DNA of 64,000 nucleotides from Cellulomonas hominis (GTDB taxonomy: Bacteria; Actinomycetota; Actinomycetes; Actinomycetales; Cellulomonadaceae): the NCBI RefSeq assembly GCF_014201095.1, contig NZ_JACHDN010000001.1, positions 3,224,001 to 3,288,000 of the forward strand, written 5' to 3'. The notes below the pieces were generated by a model. That model was not told the DNA's origin. It made no database searches and was given only the letters and a program-made list of their open reading frames with translations. This document shows, piece after piece, positions 27,409-37,905 of this stretch (position 1 is the first letter of the stretch; every line of letters starts with the position of its first letter). The position numbers and the translations under genes are program-made.

Positions 27409-28395
27409 ATGGCCGTCGTGACCATGCGCCAGCTGCTCGAGAGCGGTGTCCACTTCGGGCACCAGACCCGCCGCTGGAACCCCAAGATGAAGCGCTTCAT
27501 CTTCACCGAGCGCAACGGCATCTACATCGTCGACCTGCAGCAGTCGCTGTCCTACATCGACCGCGCGTACGACTTCGTCAAGGAGACCGTCGCGCACGGC
27601 GGCAGCATCCTGTTCGTCGGCACCAAGAAGCAGGCGCAGGAGCCGGTGGCCGAGCAGGCCGCCCGCGTGGGCATGCCCTACGTCAACCAGCGCTGGCTCG
27701 GCGGCATGCTCACCAACTTCGCCACGGTGAACAAGCGCCTGCAGCGCCTCAAGGAGCTCGAGCTCATCGACTTCGACGACGTCGCGGGGAGCGCGTACAC
27801 GAAGAAGGAGCTCCTCATCATGCGTCGCGAGAAGGACAAGCTCGCGAAGACGCTGGGCGGCATCCGCGACATGACCCGGACCCCGTCCGCGGTCTGGATC
27901 GTCGACACCAACAAGGAGCACCTGGCCGTCGACGAGGCGCGCAAGCTCGGCATCCCGATCGTCGCGATCCTCGACACCAACTGCGACCCGGACGTCGTCG
28001 ACTACCCGATCCCGGGCAACGACGACGCGATCCGCGCCGTGCAGCTGCTGACCCGCGTGATCGCGGACGCCGCCGCCGAGGGCACCCTGCAGCGCCACTC
28101 CGCCCGCCAGGGTGGCGGCGCCGAGGCCGCCCCGGCCGACGCCGAGCCGCTGGCCGAGTGGGAGCGCGAGCTCCTGGCCGGTGCCGAGGAGTCGCTGGCC
28201 TCCGACGCGACCGCCGAGTCGGCCGCCACGGCTGCCGCCGCCGGCGACCCGGTCGCCGCGCCGGGCGAGGCCGGCCCTGCCGAGGGTGCTGCCACCCCGG
28301 GCCAGGACGCCGCCCCGGCCGTCGAGGCCGCCGCCGAGGCCGCTGCCGCCGAGACCGCCGCCGCCGAGTCCGAGGGCGCCGCCGAGTCCGAGTGA
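27409..28395 (+). CDS. rpsB: 30S ribosomal protein uS2
   Basis: The core (about residues 1-245) is a typical uS2 starting [20 protein letters not shown], with [31 protein letters not shown] and the final [20 protein letters not shown]. An Ala/Glu/Pro-rich tail extends it to 328 residues, as in other actinobacteria. ATG 27409 has GGAAGGA upstream. It leads the rpsB-tsf block and is separated from tsf by 43 bases. Confidence 0.96.
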   Translation: MAVVTMRQLLESGVHFGHQTRRWNPKMKRFIFTERNGIYIVDLQQSLSYIDRAYDFVKETVAHGGSILFVGTKKQAQEPVAEQAARVGMPYVNQRWLGGMLTNFATVNKRLQRLKELELIDFDDVAGSAYTKKELLIMRREKDKLAKTLGGIRDMTRTPSAVWIVDTNKEHLAVDEARKLGIPIVAILDTNCDPDVVDYPIPGNDDAIRAVQLLTRVIADAAAEGTLQRHSARQGGGAEAAPADAEPLAEWERELLAGAEESLASDATAESAATAAAAGDPVAAPGEAGPAEGAATPGQDAAPAVEAAAEAAAAETAAAESEGAAESE

Positions 28396-28438
28396 CCCGG
28401 CCCGCCGATCGCACGTACTGACGAGAAGGACGGAACAG

Positions 28439-29284
28439 ATGGCCAACTACAGCCTGGCCGACATCAAGGCGCTCCGTGAGAAGACCGGCGCCGGCATGAT
28501 GGACGTCAAGAAGGCGCTCGAGGAGGCGGAGGGCGACTCCGACAAGGCCCTCGAGATCATCCGCGTCAAGGGCCTCAAGGGCGTCTCCAAGCGCGAGGGC
28601 CGCTCGGCCTCCGACGGCCTGGTCGCGGCCGAGGTCGTCACCGCCGGTGACGGCGCGGACGAGGTCGGCGTGATCGTCGAGGTGAACTCCGAGACGGACT
28701 TCGTCGCGAAGAACGCCACGTTCATCACCCTGGCGGAGAAGGTCCTCGCGACCGCCGTGGCCTCGGGTGCCCGGGACGCCGACGCGCTGCTCGCGGCCGA
28801 CGCCGAGGGCAAGTCGCTGCAGGAGGTCGTCGACGAGACGGCCGCCGTGCTCGGCGAGAAGGTCGTCGTGCGCCGCGTGGCCCGCGTCGCCGGCGAGAAG
28901 GTCTCGGTCTACCTGCACAAGGTGAACAAGGACCTCCCCCCGCAGGTCGGCGTGCTCGTCGCGACCGACGCCAAGGGCGCCGAGGTGGCCCGCGACATCG
29001 CGACGCACATCGCCGCGTTCTCGCCGGCGTACCTGACCCGCGACGAGGTCCCGGCCGAGACGGTCGAGAACGAGCGCCGCATCGCCGAGGAGACCGCCCG
29101 CAACGAGGGCAAGCCCGAGGCCGCGCTGCCGAAGATCGTCGAGGGTCGCCTGACCGGCTACTTCAAGGACGTCGTCCTGCTGGACCAGCCGTTCGCGAAG
29201 GACTCGAAGAAGTCCGTCGCCCAGGTGCTCGCCGAGGTCGGCGGCACGGTGACCGGCTTCGTGCGGTTCCGCGTCGGCGCCTGA
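28439..29284 (+). CDS. tsf: Elongation factor Ts
   Basis: EF-Ts releases GDP from EF-Tu. The 281-residue product has the N-terminal UBA-like motif [21 protein letters not shown], the TDFVAKN core motif, and the two dimerisation subdomains, ending [15 protein letters not shown] 28439 has GAAGGA upstream. The frame is open further back into rpsB without support. A strong terminator follows. Confidence 0.96.
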   Translation: MANYSLADIKALREKTGAGMMDVKKALEEAEGDSDKALEIIRVKGLKGVSKREGRSASDGLVAAEVVTAGDGADEVGVIVEVNSETDFVAKNATFITLAEKVLATAVASGARDADALLAADAEGKSLQEVVDETAAVLGEKVVVRRVARVAGEKVSVYLHKVNKDLPPQVGVLVATDAKGAEVARDIATHIAAFSPAYLTRDEVPAETVENERRIAEETARNEGKPEAALPKIVEGRLTGYFKDVVLLDQPFAKDSKKSVAQVLAEVGGTVTGFVRFRVGA

Positions 29285-29295
29285 CGACGCACCAC

Positions 29296-29331
29296 CCGGT
29301 GGCCCCGGCCCGGCAGGGCCGGGGCCACCGG
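29296..29331 (+). terminator. Terminator hairpin after tsf
   Basis: The arms CCGGTGGCCCCGGCCC (29296-29311) and 29316-29331 are perfect complements around the loop GGCA. No T-run follows. Confidence 0.75.
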
Positions 29332-29372
29332 CGCGAGCACCACCCGACACGCCGACGACACCGGAGGACCCC

Positions 29373-30095
29373 GTGACCAACGACACCGACGCCCGGCGGG
29401 TGCTGCTCAAGCTGTCGGGGGAGGCCTTCGGCGGCGGCGCGATCGGTCTGGACGCCGGCGTGGTCCGGCGGGTCGCGGCCGAGATCGCCGAGGCGGTCCG
29501 CGAGGGCGTGCAGGTCGCCATCGTGGTCGGCGGCGGCAACTTCTTCCGCGGCGCGGAGCTGGCCCAGAACGGCCTGGACCGGGCGCGCGCGGACTACATG
29601 GGCATGCTGGGCACCGTCATGAACTGCCTGGCGCTGCAGGACTTCCTGGAGCAGGCCGGCGTGGACACGCGCGTGCAGACCGCCATCACGATGGGCCAGG
29701 TCGCCGAGCCGTACATCCCGCTGCGCGCCATCCGGCACCTCGAGAAGGGCCGCGTCGTCATCTTCGGCGCCGGCGCGGGGATGCCGTACTTCTCCACCGA
29801 CACCGTCTCCGTCCAGCGCGCGCTCGAGACGCACTGCGACGAGGTCCTCATGGGCAAGAACGGCGTGGACGGGGTCTACTCCGCGGACCCGCGGACCAAC
29901 CCCGACGCGGTGCGGCTGGACCACCTGACCTACACCGAGGCGATCGTCCAGGAGCTCGGGGTCATGGACTCCACGGCCCTGTCGATGTGCCGCGACAACG
30001 GCGTGCGGATGCGCGTCTTCGGTCTCGAGGAGCACGGCAACGTCACCCGCGTGCTCCGGGGTGAGAAGATCGGGACGCTGGTCACCGAGGACTGA
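29373..30095 (+). CDS. pyrH: UMP kinase
   Basis: The enzyme phosphorylates UMP to UDP in pyrimidine synthesis and belongs to the amino-acid-kinase fold, not the NMP-kinase fold. The 240-residue product shows [20 protein letters not shown], the UMP-binding region and [17 protein letters not shown] 29373 has GGAGGA upstream. It follows the tsf terminator, so it may have its own promoter, and precedes frr, its usual neighbour. Confidence 0.96.
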   Translation: MTNDTDARRVLLKLSGEAFGGGAIGLDAGVVRRVAAEIAEAVREGVQVAIVVGGGNFFRGAELAQNGLDRARADYMGMLGTVMNCLALQDFLEQAGVDTRVQTAITMGQVAEPYIPLRAIRHLEKGRVVIFGAGAGMPYFSTDTVSVQRALETHCDEVLMGKNGVDGVYSADPRTNPDAVRLDHLTYTEAIVQELGVMDSTALSMCRDNGVRMRVFGLEEHGNVTRVLRGEKIGTLVTED

Positions 30096-30160
30096 CCCCT
30101 CGCGCCGGCACGCCCGCCCGGCCGCACGCCCCCCGCAGCACCAGAACCGAAGGAGCAACC

Positions 30161-30718
30161 GTGATCGACGAGATCCTCCTCGAGGCCGAGGAGAAGATGG
30201 ACAAGGCCGTCGAGGTGGCGAAGGAGGACTTCGCCGCGATCCGGACCGGCCGGGCCAACGCCGCGATGTTCAACAAGATCACGGTCGACTACTACGGCAG
30301 CCCGACGCCGCTGCAGCAGCTGGCGTCGTTCAACGTGACCGAGGCGCGCACCATCCTCATCTCCCCGTTCGACAAGTCGTCGATGCAGGGGATCGAGAAG
30401 GCGCTGCGCGACTCGGACCTGGGCGTGAACCCGACGAACGACGGCAACGTCATCCGGGTGACCCTGCCGGCCCTCACGCAGGAGCGCCGCAAGGAGTTCG
30501 TGAAGCTCGCGAAGTCCAAGGCGGAGGACGCCCGCGTGTCCGTCCGCAACGTGCGCCGCCGGGCGAAGGACGAGCTGGACCGCCTGGTCAAGGACGGCGA
30601 GGCCGGCGAGGACGAGGTCGTGCGCGCGGAGAAGGAGCTCGAGGCCGTCACCAAGCGGCACGTCGAGCTGATCGACGCCCTGCTCTCGTCCAAGGAGAGC
30701 GAGCTGCTCGAGGTCTGA
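30161..30718 (+). CDS. frr: Ribosome recycling factor
   Basis: RRF splits post-termination ribosomes with EF-G. The 185-residue product has the RRF pattern: [48 protein letters not shown], and [21 protein letters not shown] 30161 has GAAGGAG upstream. The stop overlaps the cdsA start by one base (TGATG). Confidence 0.96.
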   Translation: MIDEILLEAEEKMDKAVEVAKEDFAAIRTGRANAAMFNKITVDYYGSPTPLQQLASFNVTEARTILISPFDKSSMQGIEKALRDSDLGVNPTNDGNVIRVTLPALTQERRKEFVKLAKSKAEDARVSVRNVRRRAKDELDRLVKDGEAGEDEVVRAEKELEAVTKRHVELIDALLSSKESELLEV

Positions 30719-31572
30719 TGTCCGCCCACCCCGCCGTCGCACCCGCACCGGGCACCTCGCGTGCCGGGCGGGACCTGCCCGTCGCCGTCGCCGTCGGCCT
30801 CGGGCTGCTGGTCGCGGTCGCGGCGTCGCTGTTCATCCGCAAGGAGGTCTTCGGCGTCGTCGCGATCGTCGCGGTGGGCGCGGGGCTGTGGGAGCTGACG
30901 CAGGCGTTCGCCCGGCGGGGTGTGCACATCCCCGTGCTGCCGCTACTGGTCGGGGACGTGGGGATCCTCGTGTCGGCGTACGTCGCCGGCATGGAGGCGC
31001 TGTTCGTCGCGTTCGTGCTGACGGTCGGGGGGATCGTCGTCTGGCGCGTGCTGGACGGCTCCGGCCCGGCGGCGGTGCGCGACGCCACGGCGGGGGTGTT
31101 CGCGGCGGCGTACCTGCCGCTGATGGCCGGCTTCGTCATGCTGCTGCTCGCGGCGGAGGACGGCGCGATGCGGGTGGCGCTGTTCATCCTGCTCTGCGTC
31201 GCGAACGACACCGGCGGCTACGTCGTGGGCGTGCTGATCGGCCGGCACCCGCTCGCGCCGTCGGTGAGCCCGAAGAAGACGTGGGAGGGCCTGCTCGGCT
31301 CGGTGGTGCTGGCCAGCGTGGTCGGCGTGCTGGGCGTGCACTTCCTGCTCGAGGGCGACCCCGCGGTCGGGGCGCTGCTCGGCGTGGCGACCGTCGCGGT
31401 CGCGACGCTCGGCGACCTGGGCGAGTCGATGATCAAGCGGGACCTGGAGCTCAAGGACATGGGCACGCTGCTGCCCGGCCACGGGGGCATCCTGGACCGG
31501 ATCGACTCGATGCTGCTGGCCGCGCCCGTCGTCTTCCTGCTGCTGGAGCTCCTGCTCCCGGCCACCACCTGA
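30718..31572 (+). CDS. cdsA: Phosphatidate cytidylyltransferase
   Basis: CdsA makes CDP-diacylglycerol, the precursor of phospholipids. The 284-residue product has seven or eight membrane segments and the family signature [20 protein letters not shown] followed by GILDRIDS. An earlier conserved stretch is [13 protein letters not shown] 30718 is coupled to frr by a TGATG overlap; the order pyrH-frr-cdsA-rlmN is conserved in actinobacteria. Confidence 0.94.
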   Translation: MSAHPAVAPAPGTSRAGRDLPVAVAVGLGLLVAVAASLFIRKEVFGVVAIVAVGAGLWELTQAFARRGVHIPVLPLLVGDVGILVSAYVAGMEALFVAFVLTVGGIVVWRVLDGSGPAAVRDATAGVFAAAYLPLMAGFVMLLLAAEDGAMRVALFILLCVANDTGGYVVGVLIGRHPLAPSVSPKKTWEGLLGSVVLASVVGVLGVHFLLEGDPAVGALLGVATVAVATLGDLGESMIKRDLELKDMGTLLPGHGGILDRIDSMLLAAPVVFLLLELLLPATT

Positions 31573-31597
31573 CCCCGAGACCCCGAGGAGGCTCAGC

Positions 31598-32722
31598 ATG
31601 AGCGCCACGCCCGTCGCCCTCGACCTGTCCGCCCCCACCCGGGGCGCCCGCGGCAAGCCGCCGAAGCACTTCGTCGACCTCACGCCCGAGCAGCGCGTCG
31701 AGGCCGTCACCGCGCTCGGCGAGAAGCCGCTGCGCGCGAAGCAGCTCGCGACGCACTACTTCAGCCACCTCACCGCCGACCCCGAGCGGATGACCGACCT
31801 GCCGGCCGGCAGCCGGGACAAGCTCGTCGAAGCGCTCTTCCCGCAGCTGCTCACGGCCGCGCGGACGATGCAGGCGGACGGCGGCACCACCGTCAAGACG
31901 CTGTGGCACCTGTTCGACGGCGCCAAGGTCGAGTCCGTGCTCATGCGGTACGCGCACCGCTCGACGCTGTGCGTGTCCAGCCAGGCCGGCTGCGGCATGG
32001 CGTGCCCGTTCTGCGCGACCGGCCAGCTCGGCCTCACCCGCAACCTGTCGACGGCCGAGGTCGTCGAGCAGGTCCGCTCCGCGGCGGCCTCGCTGCAGGC
32101 CGGCGAGGTGCCCGGCGGCCCGACCCGGCTGTCGAACGTCGTGTTCATGGGCATGGGCGAGCCGCTCGCGAACTACAAGACCGTCATGGAGACCGTGCGC
32201 CGCCTGGTCGCGCCGGTGCCCGAGGGCATGGGCATGTCCGCCCGCAACATCACCGTGTCGACCGTCGGCCTGGTGCCGGCCATGCGCAAGCTCGCGGGTG
32301 AGGGCATCCCCGTGACGCTGGCGCTGTCGCTGCACGCGCCGGACGACGAGCTCCGGAACGAGCTCGTGCCGATCAACACCCGGTGGAGCGTCAAGGAGAC
32401 GATCGATGCCGCCCACGAGTACTTCCAGGCGACCGGCCGGCGGGTGTCCATCGAGTACGCGCTGATGCGGGACATCAACGACCAGGCGTGGCGGGCGGAC
32501 CTGCTCGGCACGGAGCTGAACCGGCGCGGCCGCGGCTGGGTGCACTGCAACCCCATCCCGCTCAACCCGACGCCCGGTTCGAAGTGGACCGCCAGCGACC
32601 CGGCGGTGGAGCAGGAGTTCGTGGCACGCTTGCGGGCGCACGGGATCCCGACCACCGTCCGGGACACGCGCGGCAGCGACATCGACGGTGCGTGCGGCCA
32701 GCTGGCGGCGGAGGAGGACTGA
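31598..32722 (+). CDS. rlmN: 23S rRNA (adenine2503-C2)-methyltransferase RlmN
   Basis: This radical-SAM enzyme methylates A2503 of 23S rRNA and A37 of some tRNAs. The 374-residue product has the iron-sulfur motif CGMACPFC, followed by [19 protein letters not shown] and the C-terminal catalytic Cys in [12 protein letters not shown] 31598 has GAGGAG upstream. The stop overlaps the next start by one base (TGATG). Confidence 0.95.
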   Translation: MSATPVALDLSAPTRGARGKPPKHFVDLTPEQRVEAVTALGEKPLRAKQLATHYFSHLTADPERMTDLPAGSRDKLVEALFPQLLTAARTMQADGGTTVKTLWHLFDGAKVESVLMRYAHRSTLCVSSQAGCGMACPFCATGQLGLTRNLSTAEVVEQVRSAAASLQAGEVPGGPTRLSNVVFMGMGEPLANYKTVMETVRRLVAPVPEGMGMSARNITVSTVGLVPAMRKLAGEGIPVTLALSLHAPDDELRNELVPINTRWSVKETIDAAHEYFQATGRRVSIEYALMRDINDQAWRADLLGTELNRRGRGWVHCNPIPLNPTPGSKWTASDPAVEQEFVARLRAHGIPTTVRDTRGSDIDGACGQLAAEED

Positions 32723-33279
32723 TGAGCGGCGGCGCCATGTTCCGCAAGGTCACGGGCATGCGGACGGGGTACCACCCGGAGGAGGTCGACGACTTCTTCA
32801 CGCACGCCCGGACCGTCTACGAGCAGGGCCCGGCGGGCGCGCTGTCGAGCCGGGACGTGCGGACCGTCGCGTTCGACCTCGTGCGGCACGGCTACTCGAC
32901 GACCGCGGTGGACGCGGCGCTCGACCGGCTCGAGGCGGCGTTCGTCGCCCGCTCCCGAGCGGACTACATCGCCGAGAACGGCCGGCAGGCGTGGCTCGAG
33001 ACGCTCGCGGACCAGGCGCGCACGCTGTACGGCCGGCTCACCCGCCCGGACGGCGAGCGGTTCGCGCCGCCGAAGGGCCGCCAGCCCGGGTACGCGGTGG
33101 AGGACGTGGACGCCCTGTGCCACCGGCTCGTGGACTACTTCGACAAGAACACCCCGCTGACCGCGCAGGAGATCCGCTCGGCGGTCTTCGCACGGGCGAA
33201 GGGCGCCCGCGCGTACGCGGAGGCCCCCGTGGACGCCTTCCTGGAGCGCGCGGTCGACGTCCTGCTCGCCGCGGAGTAG
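32722..33279 (+). CDS. DivIVA-domain-like protein
   Basis: The product is 185 residues with two short DivIVA-like N-terminal motifs: FRKVTGMRTGYHPEEVDDFF near residue 7 and GYAVEDVDALCHRLVDYF near residue 117. In DivIVA/Wag31 this motif binds curved membrane, but the long coiled coil of a polar scaffold is absent, so it is not the main DivIVA. It is coupled to rlmN by TGATG, a pairing I believe is common in actinobacteria. Its stop abuts that of the opposite-strand response regulator. Confidence 0.75.
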   Translation: MSGGAMFRKVTGMRTGYHPEEVDDFFTHARTVYEQGPAGALSSRDVRTVAFDLVRHGYSTTAVDAALDRLEAAFVARSRADYIAENGRQAWLETLADQARTLYGRLTRPDGERFAPPKGRQPGYAVEDVDALCHRLVDYFDKNTPLTAQEIRSAVFARAKGARAYAEAPVDAFLERAVDVLLAAE

Positions 33280-33924
33280 TCAGCCCCGCAGCCAGGCCAG
33301 CACGGCCAGGACCCGGCGGTGGTCGCCGTCGGACGGGACGAGCCCGAGCTTCGCGAAGATGCTCGACACGTGCTTCTCGACGGCCCCGTCGGTGACGACG
33401 AGCCGGTCGGCGATGGCCGTGTTGCTGCGCCCTTCGGCCATGTGGCCGAGCACCTCGCGCTCCCGCGGGCTGAGCGCGGCCAGCGGCGACGTGGCGGTCC
33501 GGCGGACCATGAGCTGAGCGACCACCTCGGGGTCGAGCACGACCTCGCCGGCGGCGACGCGGTCGAGCGTGCCGGCCAGGGCGTCGAGGTCCTGCACGCG
33601 GTCCTTGAGCAGGTAGCCGACCCGGCCGCGCCCGTCGGCCAGCAGGTCGCGGGCGTAGGCCTCCTCGACGTACTGCGACAGCACGAGCACGCCCAGGTCC
33701 GGCCGCTCGGCCCGCAGCGCGACGGCGGCCCGGAGCCCGTCGTCGCGGTGGCCGGGCGGCATGCGGACGTCCACGACGGCCAGGTCGGGCCTGTGCTCGC
33801 GGACGGCGTCGAGCAGGTCGGGGGCGGTGCCGACGGCGGCGACGACGGTGTGGCCCGCCTCCTGCAGGAGGCGGACCAGACCCTCGCGGAGCAGGACGGC
33901 GTCCTCGGCGAGCACTACGCGCAC
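33280..33924 (-). CDS. LuxR/NarL-family response regulator
   Basis: The product is 214 residues. The receiver domain (about 1-120) has the acidic pair in LAEDAVL, the phosphoacceptor Asp52 in VVDVRMPP, and the Lys in LLKDRV. The C-terminal LuxR helix-turn-helix has LSPREREVLGHMAEGRSNTAIADRL. The GTG start at 33924 lies within the last codons of the kinase gene (10-base overlap), so kinase and regulator are translationally coupled. Confidence 0.93.
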   Translation of the reverse strand: MRVVLAEDAVLLREGLVRLLQEAGHTVVAAVGTAPDLLDAVREHRPDLAVVDVRMPPGHRDDGLRAAVALRAERPDLGVLVLSQYVEEAYARDLLADGRGRVGYLLKDRVQDLDALAGTLDRVAAGEVVLDPEVVAQLMVRRTATSPLAALSPREREVLGHMAEGRSNTAIADRLVVTDGAVEKHVSSIFAKLGLVPSDGDHRRVLAVLAWLRG

Positions 33925-35192
33925 GGGATCCTCACCCGCACGATCGTGCCGTGGCCGGGCGCGTCGGTCACGTCCACCACGCCGTCGACGCCGGCCGCGC
34001 GGTCCCGCAGGCCGGCAAGGCCGTGGCCGGGCAGCACCTGCGCGCCGCCGCGGCCGTCGTCGGTGACGGTGAGGACGAGCTCGCCGCCGCCTGCGGTCAG
34101 GTGCACGTCCACCGCGGTCGCCCCGGCGTGCTTGGCGGCGTTGGCGAGCGCCTCGCAGGCGGCGAAGTAGGCGGCGTTCTCGACTGCCGCGGGCAGGTGC
34201 TCGCCCTCGGCCAGGTCGGTGCGGAGGGTGGCCGGCACGGGTGAGGTGGCCGCCGCGGCGACGAGCGCGGCGACCAGCCCGCGGTCCGCGAGCACGGGGG
34301 GCGCGATGCCGCGGCTCAGCGCCCGCAGCTCGGCCAGCGCGTCCTCGGCCTGCCGCCGGGCCTCGGCGATGACCTCGCGGGCCCCGTCCACCTCGGCGCC
34401 CGCGAGCCGGCGCTCCGCGGTCGACAGGTCCATGCCGAGCCGGATGAGGCGCTGCTGCGGGCCGTCGTGCAGGTCCCGCTCCAGGCGGCGGAGCGACTGC
34501 GCCTCGGCGTCCGCGGCCTGGGCCCGGCTGTGCGCCAGGTGCTCGACGCGGCGCCGGAGCTGGTCGGTCGAGGGGGCGAGCAGGGCGGTGCCGAGCGCCT
34601 CGTGGGCGGCGGCGCAGCCCCGCAGCACGGGGACCAGGGTGCCGGCGAGCACCAGGCCGACGACGAGGTTGACCATCCCGCGCGACAGGCCCGGCACCAG
34701 CTCGGGCAGGCCGGTGAACCCGACCTCCGCCCCCGCGGGCAGGAACCGGAGCCACGCCCAGGACGTCAGCCCGACGAGCGTGCCCGTCCACCACACCAGC
34801 GCCACCGACCAGGTGAGCATCGTCAGGGGCAGCGCCACCAGGCCGTGCGCGACCTCGCCCCAGCGCGCGGGGTCGCGCAGCCGGTCGAGCCAGCGGCGCC
34901 AGTCCGCGTGCCGCTCCGGCAGGTAGGCAGGCTCGCCGAGCGGCCGGCCCGCGGCGGCCAGCCGGCCGCGCTCCACCCGCGCCAGCACCGAGGCGGCGGC
35001 CACCGTCCCGGCGGCGAGGGGGACGCCCGCCCACACGATGAGCAGTCCGGCGGAGAGCGACAGCCCGACGGTCATGACGACGAACGACGCGAGGGCGAAC
35101 GGCAGGGAGGTGAGCAGGTACGCGGAGTCCGCGAGCAGGCGGCGGTGCACGCCGGCGGGGGCGGGCCGGGTGGCGGCCGTCGTCGGGGTCAT
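33915..35192 (-). CDS. Sensor histidine kinase (NarL-type partner)
   Basis: The product is 425 residues with four membrane segments in a cytoplasm-facing sensor region (about 20-200), as in the DesK-like group with a putative sensor domain. The HisKA_3 dimerisation motif [12 protein letters not shown] carries the phosphorylated His242, and an HATPase domain follows ([25 protein letters not shown]). There is almost no extracellular loop, so it probably senses a membrane or envelope state. ATG 35192 starts the gene; it is divergent from dxr. Confidence 0.92.
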   Translation of the reverse strand: MTPTTAATRPAPAGVHRRLLADSAYLLTSLPFALASFVVMTVGLSLSAGLLIVWAGVPLAAGTVAAASVLARVERGRLAAAGRPLGEPAYLPERHADWRRWLDRLRDPARWGEVAHGLVALPLTMLTWSVALVWWTGTLVGLTSWAWLRFLPAGAEVGFTGLPELVPGLSRGMVNLVVGLVLAGTLVPVLRGCAAAHEALGTALLAPSTDQLRRRVEHLAHSRAQAADAEAQSLRRLERDLHDGPQQRLIRLGMDLSTAERRLAGAEVDGAREVIAEARRQAEDALAELRALSRGIAPPVLADRGLVAALVAAAATSPVPATLRTDLAEGEHLPAAVENAAYFAACEALANAAKHAGATAVDVHLTAGGGELVLTVTDDGRGGAQVLPGHGLAGLRDRAAGVDGVVDVTDAPGHGTIVRVRIPCA

Positions 35193-35216
35193 GCCCCCAG
35201 TCTGGCGTCGGCGCAG

Positions 35217-35269
35217 GTCAGCGTGCACTGACGTCCCCCGGCGGACCGCGGGTGGGGCTGGCCCCACCC
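35217..35269. promoter_or_regulatory. Inverted repeats between the kinase gene and dxr
   Basis: GTCAG-CGTGCA-CTGAC lies at 35217-35232, 25 bases upstream of the kinase start, a shape that fits a LuxR-type response-regulator site. GGGTGGGGC (35250-35258) and its complement (35261-35269), with a two-base loop, lie just before dxr. Either could regulate both directions. Confidence 0.3.
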
Positions 35270-35280
35270 TCTCGGGCAGG

Positions 35281-36474
35281 ATGGGGCGGGTGAACGCGCG
35301 CACCGTGGTCCTGCTCGGCTCGACCGGCTCGATCGGCACCCAGGCCGCCGACGTCGTCGCCCGGAACCCCGAGCGGTTCCGGGTCACCGGCCTCAGCGCG
35401 GGCGGGGCGGATCCCGCGGCGCTGGCCCGGCAGGCGGTGGCGCTCGGCGCGCAGACCGTCGCGGTGGCGGACCCGGACGCCGCGGGCGCGGTGTTCGCCG
35501 AGCTCGTGCGGGCGTCGGCCGACGCGGGGCTGCGGCAGATGGGCGTCGAGGTGCTGACCGGCCCGGACGCCGCCGCGCAGCTCGCCGCCCGCGGGGCGGA
35601 CGTGGTGCTGAACGGCATCACCGGGTCGGTCGGGCTCGGGCCGACCCTCGCGGCGCTCGAGTCGGGCAGCACGCTGGCGCTGGCAAACAAGGAGTCCCTG
35701 GTCGCGGGCGGCCCGCTGGTCCGGGCCGCGGTCGGGCGCCCGGGCCAGGTGGTGCCGGTGGACTCCGAGCACTCGGCGATCGCGCAGTGCCTGCGGGGCG
35801 GGGCGCGCGGCGAGGTCCGGCGCCTGGTGCTCACGGCGTCGGGCGGGCCGTTCCGGGGCCGGACCCGCGCGGAGCTCGCGGACGTGACGCCCGAGCAGGC
35901 GCTGGCGCACCCGACCTGGTCGATGGGGCCGGTCGTGACGATCAACTCCGCGACGCTGGTGAACAAGGGCCTGGAGCTCATCGAGGCGCACCTGCTGTTC
36001 GACGTGCCGGTCGCGGACATCCAGGTGGTGGTGCACCCGCAGTCGGTCGTGCACTCGATGGTCGAGTTCGCGGACGGCTCGACGATCGCGCAGGCGTCCC
36101 CGCCGGACATGCGGCTGCCCATCGCGCTCGGGCTGTCCTGGCCGGAGCGGGTCGCGGAGGCGGTGCCGGCGTGCGACTGGACCCGCGCGGCGTCCTGGAC
36201 GTTCGAGCCCCTGGACGAGGACGTGTTCGGTGCGGTGGCGCTCGCGCGCGCGGCCGTGGCGGCCTCGGGCACGCACCCCGCGGTCTACAACGCGGCGAAC
36301 GAGGAGGCGGTCGCGGCCTTCCTCGGCGGCGGCCTCGGGTTCCTCGGGATCGTGGCGACGGTCGAGGAGGTGCTCGCGGCGTACCCCGGCGCGCCGGCCG
36401 GGTCGGTCGCCGACGTGCACGCCGCGGAGGACTGGGCCCGGGCCCGGGCGCGGGAGCGCATCGCGGCCGGCTGA
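35281..36474 (+). CDS. dxr: 1-deoxy-D-xylulose 5-phosphate reductoisomerase
   Basis: Dxr makes 2-C-methyl-D-erythritol 4-phosphate, the committed step of the MEP isoprenoid pathway. The 397-residue product has the NADPH loop [20 protein letters not shown], the active-site loop [10 protein letters not shown], and [15 protein letters not shown] 35281 and GTG 35290 are both possible starts. The later-acting ispG is 13 kb downstream; in most actinobacteria dxr, rseP and ispG are adjacent. The stop abuts the stop of the converging oxidase gene. Confidence 0.95.
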   Translation: MGRVNARTVVLLGSTGSIGTQAADVVARNPERFRVTGLSAGGADPAALARQAVALGAQTVAVADPDAAGAVFAELVRASADAGLRQMGVEVLTGPDAAAQLAARGADVVLNGITGSVGLGPTLAALESGSTLALANKESLVAGGPLVRAAVGRPGQVVPVDSEHSAIAQCLRGGARGEVRRLVLTASGGPFRGRTRAELADVTPEQALAHPTWSMGPVVTINSATLVNKGLELIEAHLLFDVPVADIQVVVHPQSVVHSMVEFADGSTIAQASPPDMRLPIALGLSWPERVAEAVPACDWTRAASWTFEPLDEDVFGAVALARAAVAASGTHPAVYNAANEEAVAAFLGGGLGFLGIVATVEEVLAAYPGAPAGSVADVHAAEDWARARARERIAAG

Positions 36475-37905
36475 TCAGGCCCCGGTCAGCGACCCCAGCA
36501 GCCGCGCGACCCTGCTCGGCCGCCCCGTCAGCCGCTCCTCGGCGTCGGCGAGCGCGGCCCCGCGCAGCCCGGCGGTGATCCCCGCCCAGCGCAGCGGCTC
36601 GGGCTCCCAGCGGGGGGACCGGTGCCCGACCCACGGGAGCCGGGTCAGCGCGGAGTCGGTCCCGGTGAGCAGGTCGGCCAGGGTGCGGCCGGCGAGGTTG
36701 GCGGTGCCCACTCCGTCGCCGACGTAGCCGCCGGCCCAGGCGATGCCGTCGTCCCCGAGGCCGACGGAGGCGTGCCAGTCGCGCGGCACCCCGAGCGGCC
36801 CGCCCCAGGCGTGCGTGACGCGGGCGTGCCGGACCGCGGGGAACAGCTCGACGAGCGCCCGGCGCAGCGCCCGGGCGACACGCGGGTCCTGGTCGGACGC
36901 GGGTTCGACGGCGGAGCCCCAGTGGTACGGCGCGCCGCGGCCCCCGAAGGCCAGGCGGTCGTCGGCGGTGCGCTGGCCGTACACGAGCAGGTGCCGCCCG
37001 TCGGTGAAGGTCTGCCCGCGGTCCAGCCCCACCAGGTCCCAGACGCTCGGCGGCAGGGGCTCGGTCGCGATCATCAGGGAGTACACCGGGGCGAGGTCGC
37101 GGCGGGACCCGGGGAAGGTGGGGGTCCAGGCCTCGACCGCCCGCACGACGTGCCGCGCCCGGACGGTGCCCTGGTCGGTGACGACCGCGCGCGGGGAGAT
37201 CCGCAGCGCCCGGGTCTGCTCGGCGATCCGCACGCCGCGCGCCTCGACGGCGTCCGCGAGCCCCCGGACCAGGCGGGCCGGCTGCACCCGCGCGCAGTCG
37301 GGCGTCCACGCGCCGCCGAGCACGCCGTCGGCCCGCACGTGCGCGGCGACCTCGGCGGGGGTCAGCAGGTCGAGCTCGTCGCCCCACCGGGTCGCGTCCC
37401 GCGCCTCGGCGGTGAGCCGCGCGAGCTGCGCCGGAGTCCGGGCGAGCGTGACCGTGCCGCCGTAGGCGAAGTCGCAGTCGATCTCCTCGGCCGCCGCGAC
37501 GCCGCCGACCTCGACGACGGTGTCCCGCATCGCGGCCCGCATCGACCGGGCCGCGTCCTCGCCGTGCCGGCGGGCCAGCGCCTCGGCGGAGGCGGGGAAC
37601 AGGGCCGAGCACCAGCCGCCGTTGCGGCCGCTGGCGCCGAAGCCCGCGACCGCCTGCTCGACCACGAGCACGTCCAGCGCCGGGTCCGCCTCGAGCAGGT
37701 AGTACGCGGTCCACAGGCCCGTGAGGCCGGCGCCGACCACCACGACGTCCGCCGTGGTGTCGCCGTCCAGCGGCTCGCGCGGCTCGATCGGCGCGTCCGC
37801 GGCGACCTGGTCGAACCACAGCGACAGGCCGGCCAGGTCGCGCCCCGCGGACCACGCGAGCGCGGCGCCCGCGGCGGCCGCGTCGCCGCCCCCGGGCGTG
37901 CTCAC
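36475..37905 (-). CDS. FAD-dependent amine oxidoreductase (PuuB/DadA-like)
   Basis: The product is 476 residues with the FAD-binding motif VVVVGAGLTGLWTAYYLLE near residue 45 and ASGRNGGWCS, the conserved second flavin contact of DadA/PuuB-type oxidases. The late motif AWAGGYVGDGVGTANLAGR contacts FAD. PuuB-like enzymes oxidise gamma-glutamylputrescine or related amines; no gamma-glutamylputrescine synthetase gene is seen nearby, so the substrate could be a free polyamine or an acylated one. The GTG start overlaps the aminotransferase stop by four bases. Confidence 0.85.
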   Translation of the reverse strand: MSTPGGGDAAAAGAALAWSAGRDLAGLSLWFDQVAADAPIEPREPLDGDTTADVVVVGAGLTGLWTAYYLLEADPALDVLVVEQAVAGFGASGRNGGWCSALFPASAEALARRHGEDAARSMRAAMRDTVVEVGGVAAAEEIDCDFAYGGTVTLARTPAQLARLTAEARDATRWGDELDLLTPAEVAAHVRADGVLGGAWTPDCARVQPARLVRGLADAVEARGVRIAEQTRALRISPRAVVTDQGTVRARHVVRAVEAWTPTFPGSRRDLAPVYSLMIATEPLPPSVWDLVGLDRGQTFTDGRHLLVYGQRTADDRLAFGGRGAPYHWGSAVEPASDQDPRVARALRRALVELFPAVRHARVTHAWGGPLGVPRDWHASVGLGDDGIAWAGGYVGDGVGTANLAGRTLADLLTGTDSALTRLPWVGHRSPRWEPEPLRWAGITAGLRGAALADAEERLTGRPSRVARLLGSLTGA

